From Aestuariivita sp. (GTDB taxonomy: Bacteria; Pseudomonadota; Alphaproteobacteria; Rhodobacterales; Rhodobacteraceae): DNA of 64,000 nucleotides. The stretch's first letter is position 1, and each line of letters starts with the position of its first letter. Under the pieces are notes generated by a model. It saw nothing but the letters and a program-made list of their open reading frames with translations. It had not been told where the DNA came from and made no database searches. The DNA lies in assembly GCF_021404545.1 (NCBI RefSeq), contig NZ_JAAWWD010000036.1, forward strand, positions 1-64,000, in the 5' to 3' direction. This document shows, piece after piece, positions 9,926-21,154 of this stretch. Both the position numbers and the translations under genes were made by a program.

Positions 9926-10035
9926 GGAAAACTGTCCCGTATTGATGTTGTTGCTTATGCGTATAAGGCCGCCATTTATGGGCCGTTAAACGATATTTTG
10001 CCGCAGGTGCAGCTTTTGAAGAAAAAAAGCGACAT
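9926..10035 (-). promoter_or_regulatory. sucC leader and probable core promoter
   Basis: An AT-rich leader lies between the paired palindromes and the sucC ATG. It contains CTTATGCGTATAAG (9954-9967), which reads as a near-palindrome with CTTAT/ATAAG arms and may be a -10-like or operator site about 29 bp before the start codon. A poly-A/T stretch at 10020-10028 lies further upstream. No transcription start can be fixed from sequence alone. Confidence 0.35.
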
Positions 10036-10036
10036 T

Positions 10037-10067
10037 TGTGATCACAGGTCAAAAAAGTGTGATCACA
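10037..10067 (-). promoter_or_regulatory. Paired TGTGATCACA palindromes upstream of sucC
   Basis: Two perfect 10-bp palindromes TGTGATCACA lie at 10037-10046 and 10058-10067, centres 21 bp apart (two helical turns, same face). The nearer one is 112 bp from the sucC ATG. The same pair with the same spacing precedes sdhC (17278-17308), so this is very probably the binding site of a dimeric regulator common to both TCA operons. AkgR, reported as a TCA-cycle regulator in Rhodobacter sphaeroides, is one candidate, but I cannot confirm its motif from here. Confidence 0.75.
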
Positions 10068-10123
10068 AATGTACTGTGCGGGCGGTGTCTCCCGCAGAAT
10101 AAACGAATCTTTGGACCGGCGGC

Positions 10124-10879
10124 CTATGTCTCCTGCCGGTCCCAGAGGTGTGACAGTACGTAAATCGCCGCAATCGGCATGACCGGAAAGTAGAACCAGG
10201 TCAGCCCTTCGCCCGTGACCAGATCGAGCGCGGCAAAAAGAGCCACCATCACGAGCAGGACCTGCCGAAACTTTCGGCGTTTCCTTCTTGGCTTTGTCTT
10301 GGGGGGTTGGGCCGCTTTCGGCGTGATCCTTGGCAGAACGGCGTCCAGATCATCCGGTGCGTTGATACCATGGGCTTCGATGGCATAGACCGAGATGTCG
10401 TCCGGCAGGTGCTTGGCCGATGCAGGCCCCATTGGCCGAAAGCGCGCATCCAGGCGGCCTGACGCATGATCGACGATTTGCCGCGAGACAAAGATACCGC
10501 CCTCCGGCGCCATCTCCTGTAGACGGGCCGCCAGGTTCACGCCGTCCCCCAACAGATCCTCCCCCTCCACGATCACGTCGCCCAGATGCAGCCCAAGGCG
10601 AAACGGAAGACTGTCCGCACTGCCCATAAGATCGCGCTGGATATTCACTGCGGCGGCCGTCGCCTCGACCACGGATGGGAATTCGGCGATCAGCCCGTCG
10701 CCGGATGTGTTCGCGATGCGCCCGCCTCGCATGGTGATATGGGCATCGATCACCCGTCGGGCGGCCCGCAGGGCCTGCACGGTTCCGACCTCATCCAGGG
10801 CCATACGCCCCGAGTAGTTCGCCGCATCCGCGGACAGGATTGTCGTCAGTTTGCGCGTGATGGAGGGCGTTGGGGTCAT
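10124..10879 (-). CDS. Class III adenylate/guanylate cyclase, membrane-anchored
   Basis: A 251-residue protein. Residues about 8-170 are a class III cyclase catalytic domain: the first metal Asp in ILSADAANYS, the second in TSGDGLIAEF, and the typical HLGDVIVEGEDLLGDGVNLAARL block. Both metal-binding aspartates are present, so catalysis is plausible. After a basic linker (KTKPRRKRRKFRQ) come two hydrophobic segments, so the domain is anchored at its C-terminus with the catalytic part in the cytoplasm. Whether it makes cAMP or cGMP cannot be decided. It sits between the sucC promoter and mdh, on the same strand as both. Confidence 0.85.
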   Translation of the reverse strand: MTPTPSITRKLTTILSADAANYSGRMALDEVGTVQALRAARRVIDAHITMRGGRIANTSGDGLIAEFPSVVEATAAAVNIQRDLMGSADSLPFRLGLHLGDVIVEGEDLLGDGVNLAARLQEMAPEGGIFVSRQIVDHASGRLDARFRPMGPASAKHLPDDISVYAIEAHGINAPDDLDAVLPRITPKAAQPPKTKPRRKRRKFRQVLLVMVALFAALDLVTGEGLTWFYFPVMPIAAIYVLSHLWDRQET

Positions 10880-10910
10880 GGCATGACTGTGCCGGGATTT
10901 GCCGTCTCAG

Positions 10911-10947
10911 GAAACAAAAAAAGCCGGGTGTGTTGGCACCCGGCTTT
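10911..10947 (-). terminator. Intrinsic terminator of mdh
   Basis: On the minus strand, AAAGCCGGGTG and CACCCGGCTTT arms (10920-10930 and 10937-10947) form a stem of about 11 bp with a 6-nt loop followed by a run of T. It begins 21 bp after the mdh stop, so mdh is terminated before the cyclase gene. Confidence 0.9.
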
Positions 10948-10967
10948 GGTCACGATAGCGCCGCGTG

Positions 10968-12846
<1,879 letters not shown>

Positions 12847-13200
12847 AAGGATCGCTATTGGCGGAAGATTCGGGCGTTTGCGAAAAGTAGAGGGTCCGAG
12901 GTGTTTCTGCGCCGCCTGCCGCCAGACGCAGACGGTACATGCTACGCCCGCCAGACCAAACCTGCTTTAACGCGGTAGGAGGCAAATGCAGTGCCCGGCC
13001 CCTCGGAGTGTGCAGGCGCCCGGACGGTGCGTCTGCGAGGGTGGCTGGCCCTTTGGGCAGGGCCAGCCCGTTGTGACATCCGGCGCCGTCGTCACCTCAT
13101 GGTGTATTCGAAGAAAACCTGAATCATCAAATGCCGCCTGAAATCAAAGACTTCAACATGCTAGATGCCAAACAACGGCTCAGGTATTCCGGGAAACCCA
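12847..13200. other. Intergenic gap with one strong hairpin
   Basis: No coding region is convincing in this 354-bp gap. A perfect 10-bp stem GGCTGGCCCT / AGGGCCAGCC with a 6-nt loop lies at 13043-13068. It has no adjacent T tract on either strand, so it is an unexplained palindrome. Bases 13095-13170 are AT-rich and could hold a promoter, but no gene follows on the plus strand. Confidence 0.4.
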
Positions 13201-13515
13201 TTAGGCGTCGTTTTCGGGTTTGATGAGCGCCTCGGCCAGCGCCTCATAGGCCTGACCAGAGGCCATCAGACACATCAGCCCGTTTGGCAAGGTCACTGTA
13301 ATCGTCCAGGTCCCCGACGCGTCAGAGGCAAAAACCTCAACAACCTGGCCGGACGCGCCCAACCCCATGCTTTGCCGGGATTCACCATAAGTTTCAGCCA
13401 GCCGGTCGATCACGGCCTGTCGCGGCCCGCAATTGCTGCCCTGTGCCGAGGCCTGGCTTGCTGCCAGCGCCATCAGGCCCAGGCCCATCGTCATCTTGAG
13501 AACCATCTGTTTCAT
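13201..13515 (-). CDS. Small secreted hypothetical protein
   Basis: A 104-residue protein with a clear signal peptide (MKQMVLKMTMGLGLMALAASQASA, cleavage probably after ASA). The mature part has two cysteines (SNCGPRQAVI and GLMCLMASG) and a central ASGTWTITVTLPNG segment; it is expected to be periplasmic with one disulfide. It resembles small Rhodobacterales exported proteins of unknown function. The ATG at 13515 is supported by an AAAGG ribosome site; a GTG at 13524 is the alternative. Confidence 0.7.
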   Translation of the reverse strand: MKQMVLKMTMGLGLMALAASQASAQGSNCGPRQAVIDRLAETYGESRQSMGLGASGQVVEVFASDASGTWTITVTLPNGLMCLMASGQAYEALAEALIKPENDA

Positions 13516-13798
13516 CGCAACCACCTTTCCGGGTTAACATGTCCGACGTCCGCCCCTTTTTGGTGCGCCGCAACACCTGCGTTTGAGAAATCTGTAGCCA
13601 AACCGGATCTGTCCGCGCTGGGCCATTGGTCTTTCCGATGTTGCAAATCCTGCCCCATGAACGTTGAAAACCAGGTTAACGCCGCGTCCTTAACCCGTAT
13701 CAGCCCGGTTTCCTGCCGCAGTGCGGCAATTTCTTCTTGAACATTTTGGCAAAAAATGGCCCTGTCCGCGCAATTTTATGTCCCGTTTGGAGAGTCGC

Positions 13799-14656
13799 AT
13801 GGATCATCGCGCCCGCCCGTATCGCTCTGTTCTTTATATCCCGGGTTCCAAGGAGCGGGCTCTGGAAAAAGCGCGGACCCTCCCGGTCGACGCGATCATT
13901 TTCGATCTGGAGGACGCCGTGGCCGCCGATGAAAAGTCCAATGCGCGCGCTACCTTGGCAGACGCGCTGACCGAGGATGGCTACGGTGCCCGGATGAAGA
14001 TCGTGCGGATCAACGCATTGGATACCGAATGGGGCGCCGAAGATGCGCAGGCGGTTCGCAAGATGAACGCCGATGCTGTGCTCTTGCCCAAGGTGGATGG
14101 CCCCGCGGATCTGGATGCGCTGGCCGCGATCACAGGCGACCTGCCGATCTGGGCGATGATGGAGACGCCGCGCGGTATGCTGAACGCCGATGCCATCGCG
14201 GCCCATCCCAAGCTGGCCGGCCTCGTTATGGGCACCAATGATCTGGCCAAGGAACTTCAGTCGCGGTTCCGTCAGGACCGCTTGCCGATGCTGACCGCTC
14301 TGGGGCTGTGCCTGCTGGCGGCAAAGGCCAATGGGGTGGTGATCATTGACGGGGTCTATAACGCATTCAAGGATGACGAAGGCCTGCGTGCGGAATGTGA
14401 GCAGGGCCGCGATATGGGGTTTGACGGCAAGACCCTGATCCATCCCGCGCAGGTCGAGGTCACGAATGCGGCCTTTGCGCCATCGCCCAGCGAGATAGAG
14501 CTGGCACAGCGTCAAATCACCGCCTTTGAAGAGGCGGAAGCCGAAGGGCAGGGTGTGGCGGTGGTCGATGGCAAGATCGTTGAGAACCTTCACGTTGCTA
14601 CCGCCCGCGAAATCCTGGCAAAAGCCAGGGCAATAGAAACCTTGGCTGCGGGGTAG
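13799..14656 (+). CDS. mcl2: (3S)-malyl-CoA thioesterase, HpcH/HpaI-CitE family
   Basis: A 285-residue member of the CitE/malyl-CoA lyase superfamily. It begins MDHRARPYRSVLYIPGSK and has the metal-binding core IIFDLEDAVAADEK and the VLLPKVDG strand, and MGTNDLAKEL. Its short length and RSVLYIPGSKERALEKA start match Mcl2, which in Rhodobacter hydrolyses (3S)-malyl-CoA to malate and CoA as the last step of the ethylmalonyl-CoA pathway. The longer Mcl1 lyase is not in the window. GGAGAG precedes the ATG. It heads a run of plus-strand genes that includes mch. Confidence 0.85.
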   Translation: MDHRARPYRSVLYIPGSKERALEKARTLPVDAIIFDLEDAVAADEKSNARATLADALTEDGYGARMKIVRINALDTEWGAEDAQAVRKMNADAVLLPKVDGPADLDALAAITGDLPIWAMMETPRGMLNADAIAAHPKLAGLVMGTNDLAKELQSRFRQDRLPMLTALGLCLLAAKANGVVIIDGVYNAFKDDEGLRAECEQGRDMGFDGKTLIHPAQVEVTNAAFAPSPSEIELAQRQITAFEEAEAEGQGVAVVDGKIVENLHVATAREILAKARAIETLAAG

Positions 14657-14662
14657 GCAGAT

Positions 14663-15220
14663 ATGAGCTGGCTGTTACTGATCTTGGGGATCGCGATCTG
14701 GTGGGGCGCGCATCTCTTTAAACGGGTGGCCCCGGGGGCCCGCGCGGCAATGGGCGATCCGGGCAAGGGCGTGATTGCCGTAGCCTTGGTGGCGTCGATC
14801 GTGTTCATGGTGATCGGTTATCGCGGGACCGACTTTACCTATGTCTGGGCGCCGCCCAGCTTTCTGATCCATCTCAACAACCTCTTGATGCTGATTGCGA
14901 TTTTCCTCTTCAGCCCGGCGCCGAAACGCGGACGGCTGCTTTACGGGATGCGCCATCCGATGCTGATCGGGTTCAAAACCTGGGCATTCGCGCATCTGCT
15001 GGTGAATGGCGATCTGGCATCGGTTGTGCTGTTTGGCGCGCTTTTGGCCTGGGCTGTGGTCGAAATGATTGTGATCAACCGCTCCGAGCCCGGCTGGCAG
15101 AAGCCGACCGAACCCGGAACCTATGCCAAGGACGGGATGTTCTTTGTGGGTTCGGTGATCCTGTTGGCGGTAATCGGTTACATCCATGCCTGGCTGGGCG
15201 TCTGGCCCTTCCCGTCATGA
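14663..15220 (+). CDS. NnrU family membrane protein
   Basis: A 185-residue protein with five or six hydrophobic segments and the NnrU pattern: GMRHPMLIGFKTWAFAHLLVNGD with histidines in or near helices. NnrU-type proteins were first noted in nitrite/nitric-oxide reductase regions of denitrifiers, but homologues are common where no denitrification genes are present, as here. It is tightly spaced after mcl2 and overlaps the next gene by 4 bp, so it is probably co-transcribed with the ethylmalonyl-CoA genes. No role is assigned. Confidence 0.8.
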   Translation: MSWLLLILGIAIWWGAHLFKRVAPGARAAMGDPGKGVIAVALVASIVFMVIGYRGTDFTYVWAPPSFLIHLNNLLMLIAIFLFSPAPKRGRLLYGMRHPMLIGFKTWAFAHLLVNGDLASVVLFGALLAWAVVEMIVINRSEPGWQKPTEPGTYAKDGMFFVGSVILLAVIGYIHAWLGVWPFPS

Positions 15221-15423
15221 CCACGCTCTATCGGCTGCTGACCGAGGAGGACACATCGGCCTTTTGTCACAAGGTCAGTGAGGCCTTGGCCAAGGGTTGG
15301 TCGCTTCATGGCGACCCGACCTATGCCTATGACGCGGATTCCGGCGTGATGCGCTGTGGTCAGGCGGTGATCAAAGAGGTGGACGCGCCCTATAGCGCCG
15401 ACATGAAACTGGGAGAGCAGTGA
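15217..15423 (+). CDS. DUF1737 small protein
   Basis: A 68-residue soluble protein. The pattern of a tyrosine-rich start (TTLYRLLTEED), a central EALAKGWSLHGDP and a later CGQAVIKEV is typical of DUF1737, whose function is unknown. Its ATG overlaps the nnrU-like stop as ATGA and its TGA abuts the mch start, so it is translationally coupled on both sides. Confidence 0.8.
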   Translation: MTTLYRLLTEEDTSAFCHKVSEALAKGWSLHGDPTYAYDADSGVMRCGQAVIKEVDAPYSADMKLGEQ

Positions 15424-16455
15424 ATGGCCAAGACCAATCCGGGACGGTTCTTTGAGGATTACACCATCGGTCAACGGATCGATCATGCCGTCCCGCGCAC
15501 GTTGTCAGGCGGGGAGCGGGCGCTCTATCATGCGCTTTATCCGGCGCGGCATGCGCTTTATTCCTCGGATGAGTTCGCGCGGGTCTGCGGGTTGCCACAA
15601 AGTCCGGTTGACGATTTGGTGGCGTTTCACATTGTCTTCGGCAAATCGGTGCCGGATATCTCGCTGAATGCGGTGGCCAATCTGGGCTATGCCGAGGCGC
15701 GGTGGCTGCGCCCGGTCTATGCGGGCGACACGTTGCGCGCCAGCTCCGAAGTGATCGGGCTCAAGCAGAATTCATCTGGTAAGACCGGCGTCGTATACGT
15801 CCGCACCACCGGGTATAACCAGCATGATCTGGCGGTCATGGAGTTCATCCGCTGGGTCATGGTGCGCAAGCGTGATATGGCGGCGCCCGCGCCGGAGGCG
15901 GTGGTGCCCAAGACCTTGCCGGTCGTGGCGCCAGGCGATCTGGTGGTGCCTGCGGGTCTGGATTTCAGCAATTACGATTTCACCCTCGCCGGTGAGCCGC
16001 ATCGTTGGACCGATTACGCGGTTGGGGAGCGGATAGACCATGTCGATGGTGTCACTATCGAAGAAGCCGAGCATATGTTGGCCACAAGGCTGTGGCAGAA
16101 CACGTCGAAAACCCATTTCGACGTCACCCCACGGGCGGATGGCAAGCGGCTGATCTATGGCGGGCACGTGATCTCAATGGCGCGCAGCCTCAGCTTTAAC
16201 GGGCTGGCCAATGCGCAAATGGTGGTTGGGCTGAATGCCGGGACCCATGCCAACCCGTGTTTCGCGGGCGACACCGTGCGGGCCTGGTCGGAGGTGCTGG
16301 ACAAGGCCGAGGTGGACGCGCCCGGTATGGGCGCGCTGCGTCTGCGTCTGGTGGCGACCAAAGGGGGCGATCCGTTTACGTTAAAGGGGGCAGATGACAA
16401 GTATCTGCCCGAGGTGCTGCTGGATCTGGATTACTGGGCCCTTTGCCCCAAGTGA
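15424..16455 (+). CDS. mch: Mesaconyl-CoA hydratase, double MaoC domain
   Basis: A 343-residue enzyme with two MaoC-like hot-dog domains (about 5-155 and 175-330). The start GRFFEDYTIGQRIDHAVPRTLSGGERALYHALYP is characteristic of Mch, which interconverts mesaconyl-C1-CoA and beta-methylmalyl-CoA in the ethylmalonyl-CoA pathway. The second domain has the NTSKTHFD and GGHVISMARSLSFNGL blocks. The gene directly follows DUF1737 and lies in the same unit as mcl2, which acts two steps later. Confidence 0.9.
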   Translation: MAKTNPGRFFEDYTIGQRIDHAVPRTLSGGERALYHALYPARHALYSSDEFARVCGLPQSPVDDLVAFHIVFGKSVPDISLNAVANLGYAEARWLRPVYAGDTLRASSEVIGLKQNSSGKTGVVYVRTTGYNQHDLAVMEFIRWVMVRKRDMAAPAPEAVVPKTLPVVAPGDLVVPAGLDFSNYDFTLAGEPHRWTDYAVGERIDHVDGVTIEEAEHMLATRLWQNTSKTHFDVTPRADGKRLIYGGHVISMARSLSFNGLANAQMVVGLNAGTHANPCFAGDTVRAWSEVLDKAEVDAPGMGALRLRLVATKGGDPFTLKGADDKYLPEVLLDLDYWALCPK

Positions 16456-16552
16456 GCGATGCGGTCTGCCGCCTGGAACCACACAGGCCCGGGCCAAGCC
16501 GCTGGCATCTAAATGATGTGCAAATCGGATTGGCGTTGATAGGCTTTGTCTT

Positions 16553-17275
16553 ATGCGCCTGCCTGTTGCCCTTGCCGGATTCCTGATGGCTGCCGTTCCG
16601 GTGCAGGCCTGCGATCTGGCGTTGATCCTGGCCGTGGACGTGTCGGGGTCGGTGGATACGCAGGAGTTTCGCATCCAAATGGACGGGTTGGCCGAGGCGC
16701 TGCGCGATCCGGTCATTTCCGAGGCTTTGGTGCGCAGCCAGTCCCAGGTGATGCTCGTGCAATGGACCGGGGCCACCCGGCAAAGGGTGACGTTGCCCTG
16801 GACGGCGCTGCATGATTTCGGATCCGTGGACCGATTTGCCGACGCGGTGGAGACCGATCAAAGGGTCTGGCGCAACTATTCCACTGCGGTCGGTGAGGCG
16901 CTGAGCTTTTCGGCGGCTCAGTTTGCCGACGTTGTCGGCTGTTCACGGCATCTGATCGACGTGTCGGGCGATGGGCCATCGAACGAGGGCGTGCCGCCCG
17001 AGACGCAGCTGTCGCAGCTCAGGGCCGCTGGGATCACGGTGAACGCCATTGCCATCGAAGAGAGCGAGCCGGATCTGACGGCCTATTTCTTTGAGAATGT
17101 GATCGTCGGCGAAGGAGCCTTTGTCGAGACGGCCATCGATTTCGAGGATTACCCTGAGAAAATCCGCCGCAAATTGCTGCGCGAGATTACCAAGCAAACC
17201 GCGGGCGCAACCTGGCCCGATCCAGACCCTGCAATCCAGACCGCGGCGCGGCCCGCGCCAGAGCGTGAGCGTTAA
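16553..17275 (+). CDS. DUF1194 exported VWA-like protein
   Basis: A 240-residue protein with a short signal peptide (LPVALAGFLMAAVPVQA) followed by a von Willebrand A-like fold. The MIDAS-type DVSGSVD lies near residue 28, and LIDVSGDGPSNEG provides a second metal-loop-like segment. DUF1194 proteins are common in Rhodobacterales and their role is unknown; a periplasmic, divalent-metal-dependent binding function is the likely reading. It is 97 bp after mch and ends just before the sdh promoter. Confidence 0.85.
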   Translation: MRLPVALAGFLMAAVPVQACDLALILAVDVSGSVDTQEFRIQMDGLAEALRDPVISEALVRSQSQVMLVQWTGATRQRVTLPWTALHDFGSVDRFADAVETDQRVWRNYSTAVGEALSFSAAQFADVVGCSRHLIDVSGDGPSNEGVPPETQLSQLRAAGITVNAIAIEESEPDLTAYFFENVIVGEGAFVETAIDFEDYPEKIRRKLLREITKQTAGATWPDPDPAIQTAARPAPERER

Positions 17276-17277
17276 CG

Positions 17278-17308
17278 TGTGATCACAGCTCTGGATCGTG
17301 TGATCACA
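17278..17308 (+). promoter_or_regulatory. Paired TGTGATCACA palindromes upstream of sdhC
   Basis: Two TGTGATCACA palindromes at 17278-17287 and 17299-17308 have centres exactly 21 bp apart. The nearer one ends 118 bp before the sdhC ATG. Arrangement, spacing and distance match the site before sucC, so both operons are probably controlled by the same dimeric factor binding as a pair of dimers. The first palindrome begins only 3 bp after the DUF1194 stop. Confidence 0.75.
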
Positions 17309-17425
17309 AGTCATCAGTTTTTAACCACCCGCGCCAAAAAACCGCGCCTTTTTAGGGTTCTCCCGCGTGACAGGCAGGTAAAAAGCGTTAGTAAGAAGCT
17401 CAGGGAACCTGAAAGGACTTTCGCC

Positions 17426-17809
17426 ATGGCCGATGTGAATCGGGGAAACAGGCCGCTGTCGCCTCACCTGACCATTTACCGCCCTCAGCTGACCTCTATG
17501 ACTTCGATTCTGACGCGGATCACCGGCAATGCGCTTTTGCTGGCGGCACTGCTGATTGTGTGGTGGTTTCTTGCCGCCTCGACCTCGGTCGAATCCTTCG
17601 CGGTGGCGAATGGTGTATTGACCAGTTGGTTTGGCGATCTGGTCATGGTCCTGTCGCTTTGGGGGTTGTGGTATCACACGCTGGCCGGCGTGCGGCACCT
17701 GATCTGGGACAACGCGATCGGACTGGACATCCCCACGGCGGAAAAGCTGGGTTGGGCTGTCATCGGCGGGTCGGTCCTGCTGACGCTGCTCACCGTGGCC
17801 GTGATCTGA
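17426..17809 (+). CDS. sdhC: Succinate dehydrogenase cytochrome b556 subunit
   Basis: A 127-residue membrane anchor of complex II with three hydrophobic helices. It starts MADVNRGNRPLSPHLTIYRPQ, has the SdhC-typical SITRITGNAL-like region (TSILTRITGNALL), and the haem-ligand histidine block WYHTLAGVRHLIWD. The ATG at 17426 has AAAGGA upstream; in-frame codons back to 17279 would run through the palindromic regulatory region. It is the first gene of sdhC-sdhD-sdhA-lipoprotein-sdhB. Confidence 0.95.
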   Translation: MADVNRGNRPLSPHLTIYRPQLTSMTSILTRITGNALLLAALLIVWWFLAASTSVESFAVANGVLTSWFGDLVMVLSLWGLWYHTLAGVRHLIWDNAIGLDIPTAEKLGWAVIGGSVLLTLLTVAVI

Positions 17810-17819
17810 GGAGCATAAG

Positions 17820-18191
17820 ATGCGTTATCTGACAGACCGCAAACGCGCAGAAGGCATGGGATCGGCAAAAACTGGGACCGCGCATTTCTGGGCCATGAAA
17901 GTCAGCTCGGTCGCCCTTTTGGTGCTGATCCCGCTGTTTCTGCTGACATTCGGCCCGATGCTGGGCCAGGATTATGCCACTGTGACCGACTATTTCGCGC
18001 GCCCGTTTCCGGCGCTGGTTGCGGCGCTGACCATCGTGGTGGGCTTTCTCCATTTCAAGGATGGTGTGCAGGTCCTGATCGAGGACTATGTTCACGGCAC
18101 CGCACAAAAAGTTCTGATTATCGCGATGATCTGCCTCAGCTATGGTGCTGCGGCGACCGGGCTTTTCGCCATCGCGCGACTGGCGCTCTGA
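17820..18191 (+). CDS. sdhD: Succinate dehydrogenase membrane anchor subunit
   Basis: A 123-residue three-helix anchor of complex II, starting [20 protein letters not shown], with helices at about 27-50, 65-85 and 100-120 and the conserved [16 protein letters not shown] between the second and third. It helps form the haem and quinone site with SdhC. It lies 10 bp after sdhC and 22 bp before sdhA. Confidence 0.95.
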   Translation: MRYLTDRKRAEGMGSAKTGTAHFWAMKVSSVALLVLIPLFLLTFGPMLGQDYATVTDYFARPFPALVAALTIVVGFLHFKDGVQVLIEDYVHGTAQKVLIIAMICLSYGAAATGLFAIARLAL

Positions 18192-18213
18192 CGCGCCCGA
18201 GAGGAGAAGAGAT

Positions 18214-20019
18214 ATGGCTGCATATGATTACGAGACGCATGAATATGACGTCGTGGTCGTGGGTGCCGGAGGTGCGGGTTTGCGCGCCACGCTGGGCATG
18301 GCCGAACAGGGGCTTAGAACCGCCTGCATTTCCAAGGTGTTCCCAACCCGCTCGCACACCGTTGCCGCCCAGGGCGGCATCGCGGCATCTTTGGGCAATA
18401 TGGGCCCCGACAGCTGGCAGTGGCATATGTATGACACGGTCAAGGGTTCGGACTGGCTGGGTGACACGGATGCGATGGAGTACCTCGCGCGCGAAGCACC
18501 CAAGGCGGTCTATGAGCTGGAGCATTACGGTGTCCCTTTTTCGCGCACCGAAGAAGGCAAGATCTATCAGCGCCCGTTTGGCGGCCACACCACCGAATAT
18601 GGCGAAGGTCCGCCCGTGCAGCGCACCTGTGCCGCCGCCGACCGGACCGGCCACGCGATCCTGCACACGCTTTATGGTCAAAGCCTCAAGAACAACGCGG
18701 AATTCTATATCGAATACTTCGCGATCGACCTGATCATGTCGGATGACGGCGTCTGTCAGGGTGTGCTCTGCTGGAAGCTCGACGATGGCACGATGCATCT
18801 TTTCAGCGCCAAGATGGTGGTGTTGGCCACGGGTGGCTATGGCCGAGCCTATTTCAGCGCGACCTCGGCGCATACCTGCACCGGCGACGGCGGCGGGATG
18901 ACCGCGCGCGCGGGTCTGCCGCTCCAGGATATGGAGTTCGTGCAGTTTCATCCTACCGGCATCTATGGTTCGGGTTGCCTGATTACCGAAGGCGCACGGG
19001 GCGAGGGCGGCTACCTCACCAATTCCGAAGGTGAGCGGTTCATGGAACGCTATGCGCCGACCTACAAGGATCTGGCGAGCCGCGACGTGGTCAGCCGCTG
19101 CATGACCATGGAGATCCGCGAAGGGCGCGGTGTGGGCGAAACCGGCGATCACATCCATCTGCATCTCAACCACCTGCCCAAGGAAACGCTGGATCTGCGC
19201 CTGCCGGGGATTTCGGAAAGCGCGCGTATCTTTGCGGGTGTGGATCTGACCAAAGAGCCGATCCCGGTTCTGCCCACCGTGCATTATAACATGGGTGGTA
19301 TCCCCACGAATTACTGGGGCGAGGTTCTGGCGCCTACCAAATCGGACAGCGAAGCGGTCGCACCCGGCCTTATGGCGGTGGGCGAGGCGGGCTGCGCGTC
19401 AGTGCATGGCGCGAACCGTCTCGGTTCCAACTCGCTGATCGATCTGGTGGTGTTTGGCCGCGCGGCGGCGATCCGGGCGGCGGAAATCGTCGATCCCAAG
19501 ACGGCTGTGCCCACACCCAGCCAGCGCAGCATCGAAGCGGCATTCAGCCGGTTTGACGGTCTGCGCTATGCCAAGGGCCACGTGCCCACCGCCGAGTTGC
19601 GGTTGGAGATGCAAAAGACCATGCAGCAAGACGCAGCCGTCTTCCGAACCGACAAGACGCTGGCCGAGGGTCAGAAGAAGATGGAAGAGGTCTCGGGCAA
19701 GATGTCGGATGTCAAAGTCACAGATACCTCGCTGGTGTGGAATTCGGACCTGATGGAAACGCTGGAGCTGACCAATCTGATGCCCAATGCGGTGGCCACC
19801 ATCACGGCGGCGGCGGCGCGCAAGGAAAGCCGCGGTGCCCATGCGCATGAGGATTATCCCGACCGCGACGACGAGAGCTGGCGCAAGCACAGCCTTGTGT
19901 GGTTCAAGGGCAACGAGGCGTCGCTGGGTTATCGCGGTGTGATTACCAAACCGCTGACAAGCCACAACGATGGTGGGATCGACCTGAAAAAGATCGCGCC
20001 CAAGGCGCGGGTTTATTGA
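18214..20019 (+). CDS. sdhA: Succinate dehydrogenase flavoprotein subunit
   Basis: The 601-residue FAD-containing catalytic subunit oxidises succinate to fumarate. Visible are the FAD Rossmann motif [12 protein letters not shown], the covalent-flavin histidine segment [17 protein letters not shown], the substrate-site [22 protein letters not shown] and [19 protein letters not shown]. The start at ATG 18214 follows GAGGAG; the open frame upstream to 18142 overlaps sdhD and is not used. Confidence 0.98.
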   Translation: MAAYDYETHEYDVVVVGAGGAGLRATLGMAEQGLRTACISKVFPTRSHTVAAQGGIAASLGNMGPDSWQWHMYDTVKGSDWLGDTDAMEYLAREAPKAVYELEHYGVPFSRTEEGKIYQRPFGGHTTEYGEGPPVQRTCAAADRTGHAILHTLYGQSLKNNAEFYIEYFAIDLIMSDDGVCQGVLCWKLDDGTMHLFSAKMVVLATGGYGRAYFSATSAHTCTGDGGGMTARAGLPLQDMEFVQFHPTGIYGSGCLITEGARGEGGYLTNSEGERFMERYAPTYKDLASRDVVSRCMTMEIREGRGVGETGDHIHLHLNHLPKETLDLRLPGISESARIFAGVDLTKEPIPVLPTVHYNMGGIPTNYWGEVLAPTKSDSEAVAPGLMAVGEAGCASVHGANRLGSNSLIDLVVFGRAAAIRAAEIVDPKTAVPTPSQRSIEAAFSRFDGLRYAKGHVPTAELRLEMQKTMQQDAAVFRTDKTLAEGQKKMEEVSGKMSDVKVTDTSLVWNSDLMETLELTNLMPNAVATITAAAARKESRGAHAHEDYPDRDDESWRKHSLVWFKGNEASLGYRGVITKPLTSHNDGGIDLKKIAPKARVY

Positions 20020-20024
20020 GCCGC

Positions 20025-20360
20025 ATGACACGCGTGGGTCTGGGTCTTGTGTCGCTGATCTTTCTGGCGGGCTGCGCGCAAACGCAAGCGACCGCCGATG
20101 ATCTGGCCCGCCGCAGCGCCAAGGCGGCGGTGAGCGAGACGCTCGTGACCCGGTTTCCCACCGTGCCAGAGGCTGCTGTGACCCCCTTCACCGATTGTAT
20201 CGTCGACAATTCGACTGCGCGCGAGATCGGCGAGTTTGCCAAAGATGCGGTAATCGGTACGTCCGAGACAACCGTTTCCCTGATCCGGGGCGTTCTGTCC
20301 CGATCCGAGACCCAAACCTGTGTGGCCCGCGAAGGCCTCGCCGCGCTGACCGCGGCCTGA
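20025..20360 (+). CDS. Small lipoprotein between sdhA and sdhB
   Basis: A 111-residue protein with a lipoprotein signal: [17 protein letters not shown], whose LAGC is a lipobox. The mature part is short, mostly helical and has two further cysteines (TDCIVD and QTCVARE), probably a disulfide in the periplasm. It starts 5 bp after sdhA and ends 13 bp before sdhB, so it is co-transcribed with succinate dehydrogenase. No enzymatic motif is seen; an outer- or inner-membrane-attached periplasmic helper is an inference only. Confidence 0.8.
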   Translation: MTRVGLGLVSLIFLAGCAQTQATADDLARRSAKAAVSETLVTRFPTVPEAAVTPFTDCIVDNSTAREIGEFAKDAVIGTSETTVSLIRGVLSRSETQTCVAREGLAALTAA

Positions 20361-20373
20361 GAGGAGAACACCG

Positions 20374-21153
20374 ATGGTTCAACTGACCCTGCCCAAAAAT
20401 TCCCGTATCAAGACGGGCAAGACCTGGCCCAAGCCCGAAGGGGCCACCAATCTGCGGAAATTCAGCATCTATCGCTGGAACCCCGACGATGGGAAGAACC
20501 CGCAGGTCGACACCTATTTTGTGGACATGGACACCTGTGGCCCCATGGTTCTGGACGGGCTGATCAAGATCAAGAACGAGATCGATCCGACCCTGACCTT
20601 CCGCAGGTCCTGCCGCGAGGGGATTTGCGGATCTTGCGCGATGAATATCGACGGGATCAACACGCTGGCCTGCATTTATGGCATGGACGAGATCAAAGGC
20701 GATGTGAAAATCTATCCTCTGCCGCATATGCCGGTGGTCAAGGATCTGATCCCGGACCTGACGCATTTTTATGCGCAGCACGCGTCCACGATGCCGTGGC
20801 TGGAAACAAAGACAAATCGTCCTGCCAAGGAATGGCGCCAGTCGATCGAAGATCGCGAGAAACTGGATGGCCTATATGAGTGTGTGATGTGCGCCTGCTG
20901 CTCGACCTCGTGCCCATCCTATTGGTGGAATGGCGACCGGTATCTCGGCCCGGCTGCGTTGCTCCATGCCTACCGCTGGATCATCGATTCACGCGATGAG
21001 GCAACAGGGGAACGGTTGGATGATCTGGAAGATCCTTTCAAGCTCTACCGGTGCCATACGATCATGAACTGCGCCAAGACTTGCCCGAAAGGTCTGAACC
21101 CGGCCAAGGCGATCGCCGAGATCAAGAAGATGATGGTGGAACGGACCGTCTGA
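20374..21153 (+). CDS. sdhB: Succinate dehydrogenase iron-sulfur subunit
   Basis: The 259-residue electron-transfer subunit of complex II. All three clusters are visible: [15 protein letters not shown] for [2Fe-2S], [13 protein letters not shown] for [4Fe-4S], and [15 protein letters not shown] for the [3Fe-4S] set. It links FAD in SdhA to quinone at SdhCD. A GAGGAG ribosome site precedes the ATG. It is the last gene of the operon. Confidence 0.98.
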   Translation: MVQLTLPKNSRIKTGKTWPKPEGATNLRKFSIYRWNPDDGKNPQVDTYFVDMDTCGPMVLDGLIKIKNEIDPTLTFRRSCREGICGSCAMNIDGINTLACIYGMDEIKGDVKIYPLPHMPVVKDLIPDLTHFYAQHASTMPWLETKTNRPAKEWRQSIEDREKLDGLYECVMCACCSTSCPSYWWNGDRYLGPAALLHAYRWIIDSRDEATGERLDDLEDPFKLYRCHTIMNCAKTCPKGLNPAKAIAEIKKMMVERTV

Positions 21154-21154
21154 G

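Noticed and set aside
13700-14593. Minus-strand 297-codon frame over mcl2
   Set aside because: Shadow of mcl2; no ribosome site and low-complexity translation.
18136-19284. Minus-strand 382-codon frame over sdhA
   Set aside because: Shadow of the sdhA gene, which is unmistakable.
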